A stretch of DNA of 64,000 bases, from assembly GCF_042138895.1 (NCBI RefSeq), contig NZ_JBHIKW010000001.1, positions 372,001 through 436,000 of the forward strand. The letters are read 5' to 3'. Positions 51,022 to 59,640 of the stretch are shown here, in pieces; the stretch's first letter is position 1; each line of letters starts with the position of its first letter. Position numbers and translations under genes: made by a program. Under the pieces are notes generated by a model. The model saw only the letters and a list, made by a program, of their open reading frames with translations, made no database searches and was not told the origin of the DNA. The DNA comes from Cedecea selenatireducens (GTDB lineage Bacteria > Pseudomonadota > Gammaproteobacteria > Enterobacterales > Enterobacteriaceae).

Positions 51022-52476
51022 ATGAATAATAACGCTGTATGCCAGGGGCTGACGCCTGCTGAGGCCCTGGATAAGCTGGAAGCCCTGTACGAAACTTCGG
51101 TAACCGCCCTTCGCGACGCGATTGCCCTTTACACTCAACAAGGCACGCTGCCGGACGTCGACGCCCGCTCCGACGGGCTGTTTGTCTACCCTGAACTGCG
51201 CGTCAGCTGGGACGGCGTTCCCCGTGGCCCCAAAAATACCCGCTCCTACGCCCGCTTTACCCACTCCGGCAGCTACACCACCACGGTGACTCGCCCCGCA
51301 TTGTTCCGCGACTATCTGAACGAACAGCTGAGCCTGTTGTGTGAAGACTATGGCGTCCACATCGAGGTTGGGCCTTCTCAGCACGAGATCCCTTACCCTT
51401 ACGTGCTTGACGGCCTGAACCTCGACCGCACCATGAGCGCCGGGCTGACGCGCCATTTCCCGACCACCGAGCTGTCGCAGATTGGCGATGAAACCGCCGA
51501 CGGCCTGTTCCACCCGACGGAAGCCTGGCCGCTGTCGCACTTTGACGCCCGCCGCGTGGATTTCTCGCTGGCACGCCTGCGCCACTACACCGGCACGCCG
51601 GTTGAACACTTCCAGCCTTTCGTGCTGTTCACCAACTACACCCGCTATGTGGACGAGTTCGTCCGCTGGGGCTGCCAGCAGATACTCGACCCGGACAGCC
51701 CGTACATCGCCCTCTCCTGCGCCGGTGGCACCTGGCTTACCGCCGAAACGGAAGCCCCGGAAGAAGCCATTTCCGATCTGGCGTGGAAAAAGCACCAGAT
51801 GCCTGCCTGGCACCTGATCGACAAAAACGGCAGCGGCATTACGCTGATTAACATTGGCGTGGGCCCGTCAAACGCCAAAACTATCTGCGACCACCTCGCG
51901 GTGCTGCGCCCGGATGCCTGGCTGATGATTGGCCACTGCGGCGGCCTGCGCGAAAGCCAACAGATTGGCGACTACGTGCTGGCCCACGCCTACCTGCGCG
52001 ATGACCACGTGCTGGACGCGGTGCTGCCGCCGGATATCCCGATTCCAAGCATCGCCGAGGTGCAGCGCGCCCTTTATGACGCCACCAAACAGGTCAGCGG
52101 CATGCCGGGCGAAGAAGTTAAACAACGCCTGCGCACCGGGACGGTGGTCACCACCGATGACCGAAACTGGGAGCTGCGCTATTCTGCCTCCGCGCTGCGC
52201 TTTAACCTCAGCCGCGCGGTGGCTATCGACATGGAAAGCGCCACCATTGCCGCGCAGGGTTACCGCTTCCGTGTGCCATACGGCACGCTGCTGTGCGTTT
52301 CCGACAAACCTCTTCATGGGGAAATCAAACTGCCGGGCCAGGCCAACCGCTTCTATGAAGGGGCGATTTCCGAACACCTGCAAATTGGCATTCGCGCCAT
52401 TGATTTGCTTCGCGCAGAAGGCGAAAAGCTGCACTCGCGCAAGCTGCGTACCTTCAACGAGCCGCCGTTCCGTTAA
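51022..52476 (+). CDS. amn: AMP nucleosidase Amn
   Basis: 484 residues, identical in length to E. coli Amn. The enzyme splits AMP to adenine and ribose 5-phosphate and helps control the adenylate pool. An N-terminal regulatory domain (~1-190, DNLAALYETSVTALRDAI-type start and SDGLFVYPELRVSW) precedes the phosphorylase-like catalytic domain with GVGPSNAKTICDHLAVLRPDAWLMIGHCGGLR and AIDMESATIAAQGYRFRVPYGTLLCVSDKPLHGE. AAAGGAG is upstream of the ATG. amn is near the asn tRNAs in E. coli too. Confidence 0.96.
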   Translation: MNNNAVCQGLTPAEALDKLEALYETSVTALRDAIALYTQQGTLPDVDARSDGLFVYPELRVSWDGVPRGPKNTRSYARFTHSGSYTTTVTRPALFRDYLNEQLSLLCEDYGVHIEVGPSQHEIPYPYVLDGLNLDRTMSAGLTRHFPTTELSQIGDETADGLFHPTEAWPLSHFDARRVDFSLARLRHYTGTPVEHFQPFVLFTNYTRYVDEFVRWGCQQILDPDSPYIALSCAGGTWLTAETEAPEEAISDLAWKKHQMPAWHLIDKNGSGITLINIGVGPSNAKTICDHLAVLRPDAWLMIGHCGGLRESQQIGDYVLAHAYLRDDHVLDAVLPPDIPIPSIAEVQRALYDATKQVSGMPGEEVKQRLRTGTVVTTDDRNWELRYSASALRFNLSRAVAIDMESATIAAQGYRFRVPYGTLLCVSDKPLHGEIKLPGQANRFYEGAISEHLQIGIRAIDLLRAEGEKLHSRKLRTFNEPPFR

Positions 52477-52497
52477 CAAAAATAATAAGGAAGCTGG

Positions 52498-54279
52498 ATG
52501 CAACACACTTCATCACTTGGCGCCCTGCGTGCGCTACTCAAAGAACGCGAGCTGGATGGGATCATCGTGCCGCGTGCCGACGCCCATCAGAGCGAAGATT
52601 GTGCCGCTCATGATAATAAACTGGCGTTTATCAGCGGCTTTACCGGGTCAGCCGGGCTGGCGCTGATCCTCGCCGACCGCGCCCTGCTGTTCGTGGACGG
52701 GCGCTACCAGGTTCAGGCTCGCCATCAGGTGAACCTGCAGGACTTCGAGATTCATCACCTGCACGAGGAGCCGCTGCACCTGTGGCTGCGGGACAACCTG
52801 CCTGCGGGCAAACGCATCGCCTTCGAGCCGCTGCTGATGGTTAACAGCCAGTACGAAAGCCTGCGCACCAGCGGCTGTGACCTGGTGGCGGTGGATGACG
52901 ACCCGCTCGACACGATCTGGCCAGACCGCCCTGTGGCACCCTGCGGGGAAATCAGCGCCATGCCGGACGAAATCAGTGGCGAAAGTTCTGCCTCAAAACG
53001 CGATCGTGTGGCGCAGGCGCTACACAAAGCCGGGGCCGATTATCTGGCCCTGACGCTGCCGGACAATATCGCCTGGCTGCTGAACGTGCGCGGTTCGGAT
53101 ATTGCGATGAACCCGGTGCCTCACTCCTTCGCGCTGGTGAGCGCCGACGGCGGCATTGAGTGGTTTGTCGACGAGGGCAAACTGCACAATCTGGATAAAG
53201 CCCAGCTCAGCGGCATATCTCACAGCCCGATGGGTGAATTCCTCGCCCGCTGCCAGCAGGCGGCGGCAGGTAAACGTATTCTGATTGATGCTGACTCTGC
53301 GCCGGTCGCGGCGCGCTTTGCCGTCGAGCAAGGTGGCGGCAGCGTGTTGTGGGCACCCGACCCTATTACCCTTATCAAATCCAATAAGAATGAAACCGAG
53401 CTGGCGGGCTACCGCGACAGCCACGTCGAAGACGGCGTGGCCTGGGTGAATTTCCTGAGCTGGCTAACCCATGAAGTGCCGCTGCGCGAGGCCGCAGGCA
53501 ACCCGGTCACCGAGCTGGAAGCCCAGGAAAAACAGCTGAGCTTCCGCCAGCAAGGTGCCACTTTTACCGAGCAGAGCTTCAGCACCATTTCCGCAGCGGG
53601 CAGCAACGCCGCAATGTGCCATTACCACTCTTCACCGGAAACGAATTTCGCCCTCACCGGCGAGCAGTTCTACCTGAATGATTCCGGCGGGCAGTATATC
53701 AACGGCACGACGGACGCCACGCGCACGCTCAGCTTTGGCGAGCTGGATGCAACCCGGCGCCTGCACTACACCGCCGTGCTAAAAGGCTTCCTGGCGCTGA
53801 TCTCACTCCAGTTTCCGCAGGGGACTCAGGGCCACCAGCTCGATGCCTTTGCCCGTCGCCCGCTTTGGGAACTTGGGCTGGATTATGACCACGGCACAGG
53901 GCATGGCGTCGGCCATCGGCTGATGATCCATGAAAACCCGCACCGCATGGCGAAGAAGGTGAACCCGTGGCCGATGCTGCCGGGCAACATCATCACCATC
54001 GAGCCGGGTTATTACCTGGCGGATAGCCACGGGATCCGCATCGAAAACCAGGTCGAGGTGGTTGCCTCCCGGCCGGGCTTCTGCAAGTTCTCGTCGCTGA
54101 CGCTTATCCCTATTGACCTGTCGGCGGTAGATTTTGATTTGCTGAGTACCCAGGAGATAGCCTGGCTTGATGATTACCACCGGCAGGTGCGCCAGACGCT
54201 CTCTTCGCGCGTTGGGGAAGAAACCCGCCGCTGGCTTGCTTCAGCTACGGAACCGGCCAGCGTTCAGCGACGCAGGTAA
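52498..54279 (+). CDS. M24B Xaa-Pro aminopeptidase (aminopeptidase P, three-domain type)
   Basis: 593 residues with two N-terminal creatinase-like domains (DAHQSEDCAAHDNKLAFISGFTGSAGLALI...) and a C-terminal pita-bread domain. The dimetal ligands are D395 and D406 in NDSGGQYINGTTDATRT, H469 in HGTGHGVGH, E502 in TIEPGYY and E516 in RIENQVEV. It removes an N-terminal residue ahead of proline in the cytosol. The long form resembles eukaryotic XPNPEP1 and many enterobacterial orthologues, not E. coli PepP (441). It follows amn after 21 nt with AAGGAAG, so it may be co-transcribed. Confidence 0.92.
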   Translation: MQHTSSLGALRALLKERELDGIIVPRADAHQSEDCAAHDNKLAFISGFTGSAGLALILADRALLFVDGRYQVQARHQVNLQDFEIHHLHEEPLHLWLRDNLPAGKRIAFEPLLMVNSQYESLRTSGCDLVAVDDDPLDTIWPDRPVAPCGEISAMPDEISGESSASKRDRVAQALHKAGADYLALTLPDNIAWLLNVRGSDIAMNPVPHSFALVSADGGIEWFVDEGKLHNLDKAQLSGISHSPMGEFLARCQQAAAGKRILIDADSAPVAARFAVEQGGGSVLWAPDPITLIKSNKNETELAGYRDSHVEDGVAWVNFLSWLTHEVPLREAAGNPVTELEAQEKQLSFRQQGATFTEQSFSTISAAGSNAAMCHYHSSPETNFALTGEQFYLNDSGGQYINGTTDATRTLSFGELDATRRLHYTAVLKGFLALISLQFPQGTQGHQLDAFARRPLWELGLDYDHGTGHGVGHRLMIHENPHRMAKKVNPWPMLPGNIITIEPGYYLADSHGIRIENQVEVVASRPGFCKFSSLTLIPIDLSAVDFDLLSTQEIAWLDDYHRQVRQTLSSRVGEETRRWLASATEPASVQRRR

Positions 54280-54363
54280 CCGCTCAATGGCCGCAGAAAT
54301 GCGGCCTTTTTCATTGATTTGCTGGATTAATCGGCAGTTGAACGCATTTCACCAAAACAGCCT

Positions 54364-54392
54364 TTGACAACCCAGACTCACCCCGCTAGTAT
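54364..54392 (+). promoter_or_regulatory. Promoter of tRNA-Asn copy 3
   Basis: TTGACA (54364-54369), 17-nt spacer, TAGTAT (54387-54392), then the same GCCCCG discriminator as the other two copies. Confidence 0.88.
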
Positions 54393-54410
54393 TCGCCCCG
54401 TTCACACGAT

Positions 54411-54486
54411 TCCTCTGTAGTTCAGTCGGTAGAACGGCGGACTGTTAATCCGTATGTCACTGGTTCGAGTCCAGTCAGAGGAGCCA
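54411..54486 (+). tRNA. tRNA-Asn (anticodon GTT), copy 3
   Basis: 76 nt with encoded CCA, identical to copies 1 and 2. Confidence 0.97.
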
Positions 54487-54494
54487 TATTTAAG

Positions 54495-54525
54495 AAGCCT
54501 GCTTAGGAAACTAAGCAGGCTTTTT
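54495..54525 (+). terminator. Terminator of tRNA-Asn copy 3
   Basis: AAGCCTGCTTAG with CTAAGCAGGCTT (perfect), 4-nt loop, then T5. It is 19 nt from the toxin stop codon on the other strand. Confidence 0.92.
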
Positions 54526-54544
54526 GCTTTTGTATGTGTTGAGA

Positions 54545-54877
54545 TTAACTCAGAATAGCGTCCAGCCTTGCCAGCACTTCATTCACAATAGCCTCGGGTA
54601 GACGTTCCAGACGCTTACCATTTCTGGCCGCCATATCAATCGTTCTCGGTTGATCACAGCGAATAACACCCGTCGTTTTGGTCTCAGCATCATCCAGTGA
54701 AACGGTAAAACCGGCTGTACGGGCAAAGTTTCCTCCGCTGGTGACAGGAACAACAACGGGTAGTCGGGTCAGCTTGTTAAACGATGCCTTCGAGACGATA
54801 AGTACCGGACGCTTTCCACTTTGCTCGTGACCGGCAATTGGATCCAGTGAAACGAGCCAGATTTCCCCTCTGTCCAT
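54545..54877 (-). CDS. chpB: ChpB/MazF-family endoribonuclease toxin
   Basis: 110 residues of the MazF/PemK/CcdB fold: N-terminal MDRGEIWLVSLDPIAGHEQSGKRPVLIVS (the catalytic-type RGEI and KRPVLI), VVVPVTSGGNFARTAGFTV (the region with the conserved T/S and GGNFAR that also occurs in ChpB), and VIRCDQPRTIDM (QxRxID signature). It cuts mRNA at specific sites when the antitoxin is degraded. The ATG abuts the antitoxin stop (TAAATG), so the pair is translationally coupled. PemK is an equally possible name. Confidence 0.87.
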   Translation of the reverse strand: MDRGEIWLVSLDPIAGHEQSGKRPVLIVSKASFNKLTRLPVVVPVTSGGNFARTAGFTVSLDDAETKTTGVIRCDQPRTIDMAARNGKRLERLPEAIVNEVLARLDAILS

Positions 54878-55135
54878 TTACAGGATCTCCTTGCCTACCG
54901 CAGGCGAATCAATCCATTCTCGATCATCTTCACTCATTTCGGCGTGCGGGTCGCACTGCGCCAGCAGTTCCTCAAGCGAATAACGAGGCCGTTTCTGGGG
55001 TTCAATAATCAGGCAGCCATTATCAATGGTCATGCCCACTTCGCTGTCCGTCGACAGCTCCAACGTTTTCAGCACGGCGGGAGGAACCGCCAGCATGATA
55101 GAGCCGCCGACCTTTTTAAGGCGAGTTTTATGCAT
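54878..55135 (-). CDS. chpS: ChpS/MazE-family antitoxin
   Basis: The start MHKTRLKKVGGSIMLAVPPAVLKTLEL (85 residues) gives an AbrB/SpoVT-type swapped-hairpin DNA-binding N-terminus; the open frame upstream contains the operator. The C-terminal tail RPRYSLEELLAQCDPHAEMSEDDREW, which would wrap the toxin, matches E. coli ChpS (RRYSLDELLAQCD). The antitoxin precedes the toxin, as usual. It would repress its own promoter, probably at the dyad at 55152. Confidence 0.87.
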   Translation of the reverse strand: MHKTRLKKVGGSIMLAVPPAVLKTLELSTDSEVGMTIDNGCLIIEPQKRPRYSLEELLAQCDPHAEMSEDDREWIDSPAVGKEIL

Positions 55136-55151
55136 AGAGCACCTCCGAATA

Positions 55152-55167
55152 TTATATTTTAATATAA
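55152..55167 (-). promoter_or_regulatory. AT-rich dyad operator/promoter of chpSB
   Basis: TTATATT-TT-AATATAA has two perfect 7-nt arms (55152-55158, 55161-55167), 17 nt before the antitoxin start. It is suitable as an autoregulatory binding site and overlaps -10-like sequence. Confidence 0.5.
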
Positions 55168-55350
55168 CATTCACGGTAGGGGATGCACAATTATTCATCA
55201 GATTCATTGTGATTTCCTTAGCGTAATAGTGCGTAAAGCAAGTCTTAATCCATCGAAGGGCAGATCCGGCATTTTTCAAGTAAGAAGGCCGATAATAGAA
55301 AAACTGTTTCTGCGGTTCAAAGGATTATGGCGGTTTGGATAAACGAAATG

Positions 55351-55380
55351 CGGCGCAGCTTCCGTATTCGGGCTGCGCCG
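55351..55380. other. GC hairpin between chpSB and puuP
   Basis: CGGCGCAGC and GCTGCGCCG pair perfectly (9 bp) across a 12-nt loop. No U tract on either strand. Function unknown. Confidence 0.35.
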
Positions 55381-55397
55381 GAGGAAGATCGAAGGTG

Positions 55398-55431
55398 AAA
55401 AGCCCGCTTAACCTTCTTAAGCGGGCTTTTT
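55398..55431 (-). terminator. Bidirectional terminator after puuP, similar to the tRNA-Asn terminator
   Basis: AGCCCGCTTAA (55401-55411) pairs with TTAAGCGGGCT (55417-55427), flanked by A4 and T5, so it works in both directions. The stem is the same as that of the tRNA-Asn copy 2 terminator (AGCCCGCTTAA/TTAAGCGGGCT). Confidence 0.85.
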
Positions 55432-55452
55432 ATTCTCTGACGCGGCCTGGCT

Positions 55453-56841
55453 TTACTCCCAGGCACGCTCGGCCTTGCTGGCGTCAAACACCGGCGGTGG
55501 CCTGCGGAAACGGCGGGTCAGGAAGGTCAGGTACAGGACGCCGACCGCGGCCCACACCAGCCCGAGCGTCAGGGAAGTCACTTCCAGGTTCACCCACAGC
55601 ACCGCCACCGTTGTCGCGCCGATCAGCGGCAGAATGAGGTAGTGCAGCTTCTCACGCCAGGTTTTGTTGCGGCCTTCGCGACGCCAGAAGTGGTTAAACA
55701 CCGACAGGTTCACGAAGGTAAAGGCCACCAGCGCGCCGAAGTTGATCAGCGCCGTCGCCGTCACCAGGTCAAAGAACAGCGCGGACAGCGCCACGATGCC
55801 CACCATGATCACGTTCAGCGCCGGGGTGCGCCATTTAGGGTGCACGTAGCCGAAGTATTTTTCCGGGAACACGTTGTCGCGTCCCATCACGTAGAGCAAG
55901 CGTGAAACGCTGGCATGAGAGGCAAGACCGGAAGCCAGGGTATTCACGAAGGTCGTGCAGAGGAAAATCGACTGGAACAACTTGCCGCCGACGTACAGCG
56001 CAATTTCCGGCAGCGCCGCGTCCGGGTTTTTGAAGCGACTGATGTCCGGGAAGAACAGCTGCATAAAGAACGACGCCACGATAAAGATAATGCCGCCGTA
56101 GGCTGCGGTCAGAAAAATGGCTTTAGGAATGGTGCGGGCCGCGTCGGGCGTCTCTTCCGAAAGCGTGGTGACCGCGTCAAAGCCGAGGAACGAGAAGCAG
56201 ACTATCGTCGCGCCGGTAATCACCGGGATCAGGTGTGCATTTTCGCTGATAAACGGCTGCAGCGACCACACGGTCCCCACGCCCTCGCCTTTATGCAGCC
56301 CCTGCACCACCAGAATGATAAACACCACCATGATGGCGACCTGTACCAGCACAAACAGGGTGTTGAAGTTCGCCACCAGGTTAACGCTCTTCAGGTTCGC
56401 CGCCGTCAGAATGCAAACAAAGCCCACCACCCAAATCCACGGCGGGACTTCCGGGAACAGCGCCGAAAGGTAAATTTTTGCCAGCAGGACGTTGATCATT
56501 GGCAGGAACAAATAATCCAGCAGCGACGACCAGCCCACCATAAAACCCACGTGCGGGCTAATGGCCTTTTGGGCATAGGTATAGGCTGAACCCGCCTGCG
56601 GGAACTGGCGCACCAGCTTGCCGTAGCTGATGGCGGTAAACAGCACGCCAGCCAGCGCCAGCAGATAGGACGCAGGCACGTGGCCGTCGCTGATGCCGGA
56701 CACGATACCAAAGGTATCAAACACCGACATTGGCGTGAGATAGGCCAGCCCCATCACCACTACCTGCCAGAGTTTTAGAGATTTGCGCAGCTGCGGCTTA
56801 CCCGCCTGCGAAGCGATGTCTACGGAGGAATTAGTCGCCAT
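55453..56841 (-). CDS. puuP: PuuP, putrescine importer (APC family)
   Basis: The start MATNSSVDIASQAGKPQLRKSLKLWQVVVMGLAYLTPMSVFDTFGI gives 462 residues and lines up with E. coli PuuP (MAINSPLNIAAQ). There are 12 transmembrane helices with the APC signature GFDAVTTLSEETPDAARTIPKAI and the SHASVSRLLYVMGRDNVFPE loop. It brings putrescine in for degradation by the puu pathway. Transcribed in the same direction as puuA and separated from it by 378 nt, so it probably has its own promoter. Confidence 0.94.
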   Translation of the reverse strand: MATNSSVDIASQAGKPQLRKSLKLWQVVVMGLAYLTPMSVFDTFGIVSGISDGHVPASYLLALAGVLFTAISYGKLVRQFPQAGSAYTYAQKAISPHVGFMVGWSSLLDYLFLPMINVLLAKIYLSALFPEVPPWIWVVGFVCILTAANLKSVNLVANFNTLFVLVQVAIMVVFIILVVQGLHKGEGVGTVWSLQPFISENAHLIPVITGATIVCFSFLGFDAVTTLSEETPDAARTIPKAIFLTAAYGGIIFIVASFFMQLFFPDISRFKNPDAALPEIALYVGGKLFQSIFLCTTFVNTLASGLASHASVSRLLYVMGRDNVFPEKYFGYVHPKWRTPALNVIMVGIVALSALFFDLVTATALINFGALVAFTFVNLSVFNHFWRREGRNKTWREKLHYLILPLIGATTVAVLWVNLEVTSLTLGLVWAAVGVLYLTFLTRRFRRPPPVFDASKAERAWE

Positions 56842-57219
56842 GACGATGTCCCCCCACGCAGATACAGGTTTGCGAAGCGTTCTTCGTTCGGGCAAACCTG
56901 CTTAGCCTGGGGGTTAATCGTAACTGTCGGGGAATTGTTATCGGACTCACGCACGCCGCTGGCCCGTCGTTATCAATACGGCAGCAGCGTTCGCCCTCGC
57001 CGTGCGGATATTTAAACATTTGCGTCTGCATCATCTCATTTCCTCGTCGTACACATTGTCGTTAACAGAAGACCCGTTGCCGCCTGCGCTCCGTTACGCG
57101 ACTTCGGGAAATGGCAGGTTGCCCTGCAAAACGTCCGGCCTGGCTCCGCTCAGCCCGCATGATGCTACTTATTTATCAGCTTGCCCGGCCACGCTTGCTC
57201 CGCCGGGCAGGAGCCACTA
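56842..57219 (-). other. Spacer between puuA and puuP
   Basis: 378 nt with no supported ORF. It contains a GC stem TGCCCGGC/GCCGGGCA (57182-57209) just after puuA, without a U tract, and presumably the puuP promoter. Confidence 0.5.
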
Positions 57220-58638
57220 TCAGGCGTTTTTCAGCATCCACTCAATTTCAGTTTCCGTGATTAAACGCTCAAACTGCACCAGCTCATCGTGCTTACACGC
57301 GTGGAACACGTGGCTGAAACGCTCGCCAAGCAGTTCGCGCAAACTATCGTTCTGAGTGAATTCCCACAGCGCGTCGCTCTGGCGAATCGGGAACGGTAGC
57401 CCTTCCTGCTCCAGCCCGTTGCCCTCAACTTCTTCCTGCAGCGGCAGGTCGGTATCCAGGCCGTGTAAAATCCCGGCGAGGATCGTCGCCATCACCAGAT
57501 ACGGGTTGGCATCCGCCCCCGCCACGCGGTACTCCACGCGGTGGTTGTCCCTGTCACCGCACGGAATACGCAGCGCCACGGTACGGTTGTTATGCCCCCA
57601 TGAAGCCTGGGTCGGGACGTACATCCCCGGCTGGAAGCGGCGCCACGAGTTCACGTTCGGCGCCAGCAGCGCCATAGAAGACGGCATCAGGTGGATCATG
57701 CCCGCCAGCGCACGTTTCAGCAGCGCAGAGTCTTCGCCGTCGGCGTCCGCCAGCACGTTTTCGCCTTTGTTATTCAGCACGCTGATGTGGATATGCATCC
57801 CGCTGCCCGCATGCTCTTCGTAAGGCTTCGCCATAAAAGTGGCGTGCATCTTATGCTTCTCTGCGACAGTTCGCACCAGGCGTTTTAACGCTAACGCATC
57901 ATCGCAGGCATCCAGCACGTTATCGGTGTGATGGAGGTTGATTTCGAACTGGCCTGGCGAGGCTTCTGCCACCGCGCCATCCGCCGGGATCAGCTGCAGG
58001 CGAGCCAGATCGTCGATGTCGGTCAGCACATCGGCAAAGTGGTTCAGGTTATCGACGGAATAGACCTGGCTTTGGGTATTACGGTCGTCGGTGCCCGGCG
58101 CGCAAGGCGGCTGCAGGTAGCCTTCTGCATCGCGCTGGCGATCGATTAAATAGAACTCCAGCTCTACCGCTACCACGGGGAACAGGCCGCGCTGGCGCAG
58201 TTGCTGCCAGAGTCGGTTCAGCACGTTCCGCGGCTCAACGTCAAAGGGAGCGCCATCTTCGTCCAGCATGGTTAACATCATCTGGCCGATAAACTCGGGA
58301 TCTGCCGCCGACGGCGTCAGCGTTCCCGGCACCGGCACACAGCGGCGATCCGGCTCGCCCAGTTCCTGCCCAAGCCCGGCCTCTTCTACTACATTGCCGA
58401 GGATATCCATGGCAAACACCGACGCCGGGAAATAACAGCCCTTCTCTACCTTACGCAGACCGGCGATCGGAATACGTTTTCCGCGGAAGCAGCCGTTCAG
58501 GTCAGTAAGCAGGACATCGACATATTGGGTATTGGGATAACGCTCAAGAAAGGTATTCACTTCGCGTGCAAACGCGCTACTTCGTCTCTCTTCGGAATGC
58601 TGAACAAAATTCTCAACTTCTACGATATTGGTTTCCAT
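57220..58638 (-). CDS. puuA: PuuA, glutamate-putrescine ligase
   Basis: 472 residues, the same as E. coli PuuA. A glutamine-synthetase-like enzyme that joins glutamate and putrescine using ATP, giving gamma-glutamylputrescine, the first step of the pathway. Features include VDVLLTDLNGCFRGKRIP (N-terminal beta-grasp), AVELEFYLID (metal-binding E), ASPGQFEINLHHTDN, AKPYEEHAGSGMHIHIS and PCGDRDNHRVEYRVAGADANPYLVMA. It is divergent from puuDRCB, and the shared intergenic region has two PuuR-like sites. Confidence 0.96.
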   Translation of the reverse strand: METNIVEVENFVQHSEERRSSAFAREVNTFLERYPNTQYVDVLLTDLNGCFRGKRIPIAGLRKVEKGCYFPASVFAMDILGNVVEEAGLGQELGEPDRRCVPVPGTLTPSAADPEFIGQMMLTMLDEDGAPFDVEPRNVLNRLWQQLRQRGLFPVVAVELEFYLIDRQRDAEGYLQPPCAPGTDDRNTQSQVYSVDNLNHFADVLTDIDDLARLQLIPADGAVAEASPGQFEINLHHTDNVLDACDDALALKRLVRTVAEKHKMHATFMAKPYEEHAGSGMHIHISVLNNKGENVLADADGEDSALLKRALAGMIHLMPSSMALLAPNVNSWRRFQPGMYVPTQASWGHNNRTVALRIPCGDRDNHRVEYRVAGADANPYLVMATILAGILHGLDTDLPLQEEVEGNGLEQEGLPFPIRQSDALWEFTQNDSLRELLGERFSHVFHACKHDELVQFERLITETEIEWMLKNA

Positions 58639-58683
58639 GATTCACCGCCGTTGCGTTGGATGCCGGTCGCTGATGTCGACCGT

Positions 58684-58698
58684 TAAATATAATGTCCA
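58684..58698 (+). promoter_or_regulatory. PuuR operator candidate 1
   Basis: TAAATATAATGTCCA differs in 3 of 15 positions from the E. coli PuuR recognition sequence AAAATATAATGAACA. It lies in the puuA-puuD intergenic region, where PuuR binds in E. coli. Confidence 0.6.
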
Positions 58699-58778
58699 CT
58701 TATCGACAATGGTGTGAAACAAAATGTTTGTCAAATGTTAATTTAAGTTTGCAAGGACGTTACACCGCTGCTAGATTG

Positions 58779-58793
58779 AAAAAATATTGAACG
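58779..58793 (+). promoter_or_regulatory. PuuR operator candidate 2
   Basis: AAAAAATATTGAACG matches the PuuR recognition sequence in 12 of 15 positions and is 58 nt before the puuD start. Confidence 0.55.
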
Positions 58794-58850
58794 GATACGG
58801 GCAACATGGAATCGTTTGGCAATAATTTAGTCCATTATGTGAGGTTGATC

Positions 58851-59615
58851 ATGGTCGATATATTTGACAAGCCAGTGATTGGTGTCGTGATGTGCAGGAA
58901 CAGGCTTAAGGGTCATCTGACCCAGACGTTGCAAGAAAAATACCTGAATGCCGTGTTGAACGCCGGCGGGTTACCGATAGCCCTTCCCCACGCGCTGGCA
59001 GAGCCTGAACTGCTGAATGCGCTGCTGCCAAAACTGGACGGGATCTTCCTGCCGGGCAGCCCCAGCAACGTGCAGCCGCACCTCTATGGTGAAAATGGCG
59101 ATGAGCCTGACGCCGACCCAGGGCGTGATGAACTGAGCATGGCGCTTATCGCCGCCGGGCTCAAAAGGCGCATTCCCATTTTCGCCATTTGCCGGGGTTT
59201 ACAGGAACTGGTTGTCGCCACAGGCGGGACTCTGTATCGTCGCCTGTGCGATCAGCCTCAGCTTCTGGAACACCGTGAAGATCCCGAGCTTCCCGTGGAG
59301 CAGCAGTACGCACCTTCACATGAAGTTCAGGTACAGGAGGGAGGATTGCTTTCGCATTTAATACCGGGTTGCAACACGTTTTGGGTTAACTCATTACATG
59401 GCCAGGGAGCGAAAACGGTGGGCCCGCTGCTGCGCGTAGAGGCAAGGTCGCAGGATGGACTGGTGGAGGCGGCAAGCGTTCACGATCATCCTTTTGCCCT
59501 CGGCGTTCAGTGGCACCCAGAATGGAACAGTAGCGAATACGCCCTGTCGCGTTTGTTGCTTGAAGGTTTTATCAATGCCTGTCAGAAGCACCTGTCTGAA
59601 AAACAGCGGCTCTGA
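58851..59615 (+). CDS. puuD: PuuD, gamma-glutamyl-GABA hydrolase
   Basis: The ATG at 58851 (MVDIFDKPVIGVVMCRNRLKGHLTQTLQEKYL) has GAGG upstream and gives 254 residues, exactly the E. coli size. It is a class I glutamine amidotransferase-like hydrolase; the nucleophile is C114 in FAICRGLQEL and the catalytic His/Glu pair is in GVQWHPEWN. It splits gamma-glutamyl-GABA to GABA and glutamate, the final step. First gene of puuDRCB. Confidence 0.95.
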   Translation: MVDIFDKPVIGVVMCRNRLKGHLTQTLQEKYLNAVLNAGGLPIALPHALAEPELLNALLPKLDGIFLPGSPSNVQPHLYGENGDEPDADPGRDELSMALIAAGLKRRIPIFAICRGLQELVVATGGTLYRRLCDQPQLLEHREDPELPVEQQYAPSHEVQVQEGGLLSHLIPGCNTFWVNSLHGQGAKTVGPLLRVEARSQDGLVEAASVHDHPFALGVQWHPEWNSSEYALSRLLLEGFINACQKHLSEKQRL

Positions 59616-59640
59616 CCACTACTGTTAAGGAAATGCCAAT

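Noticed and set aside
55335..55637. 100-codon frame running into the 3' end of puuP
   Set aside because: It crosses the bidirectional terminator and is antisense to puuP, with low-complexity Arg/Pro/Ser composition.
57002..57355. 117-codon plus-strand frame in the puuA-puuP spacer
   Set aside because: Its second half lies antisense to the puuA 3' end and its first half has no ribosome site or motif.
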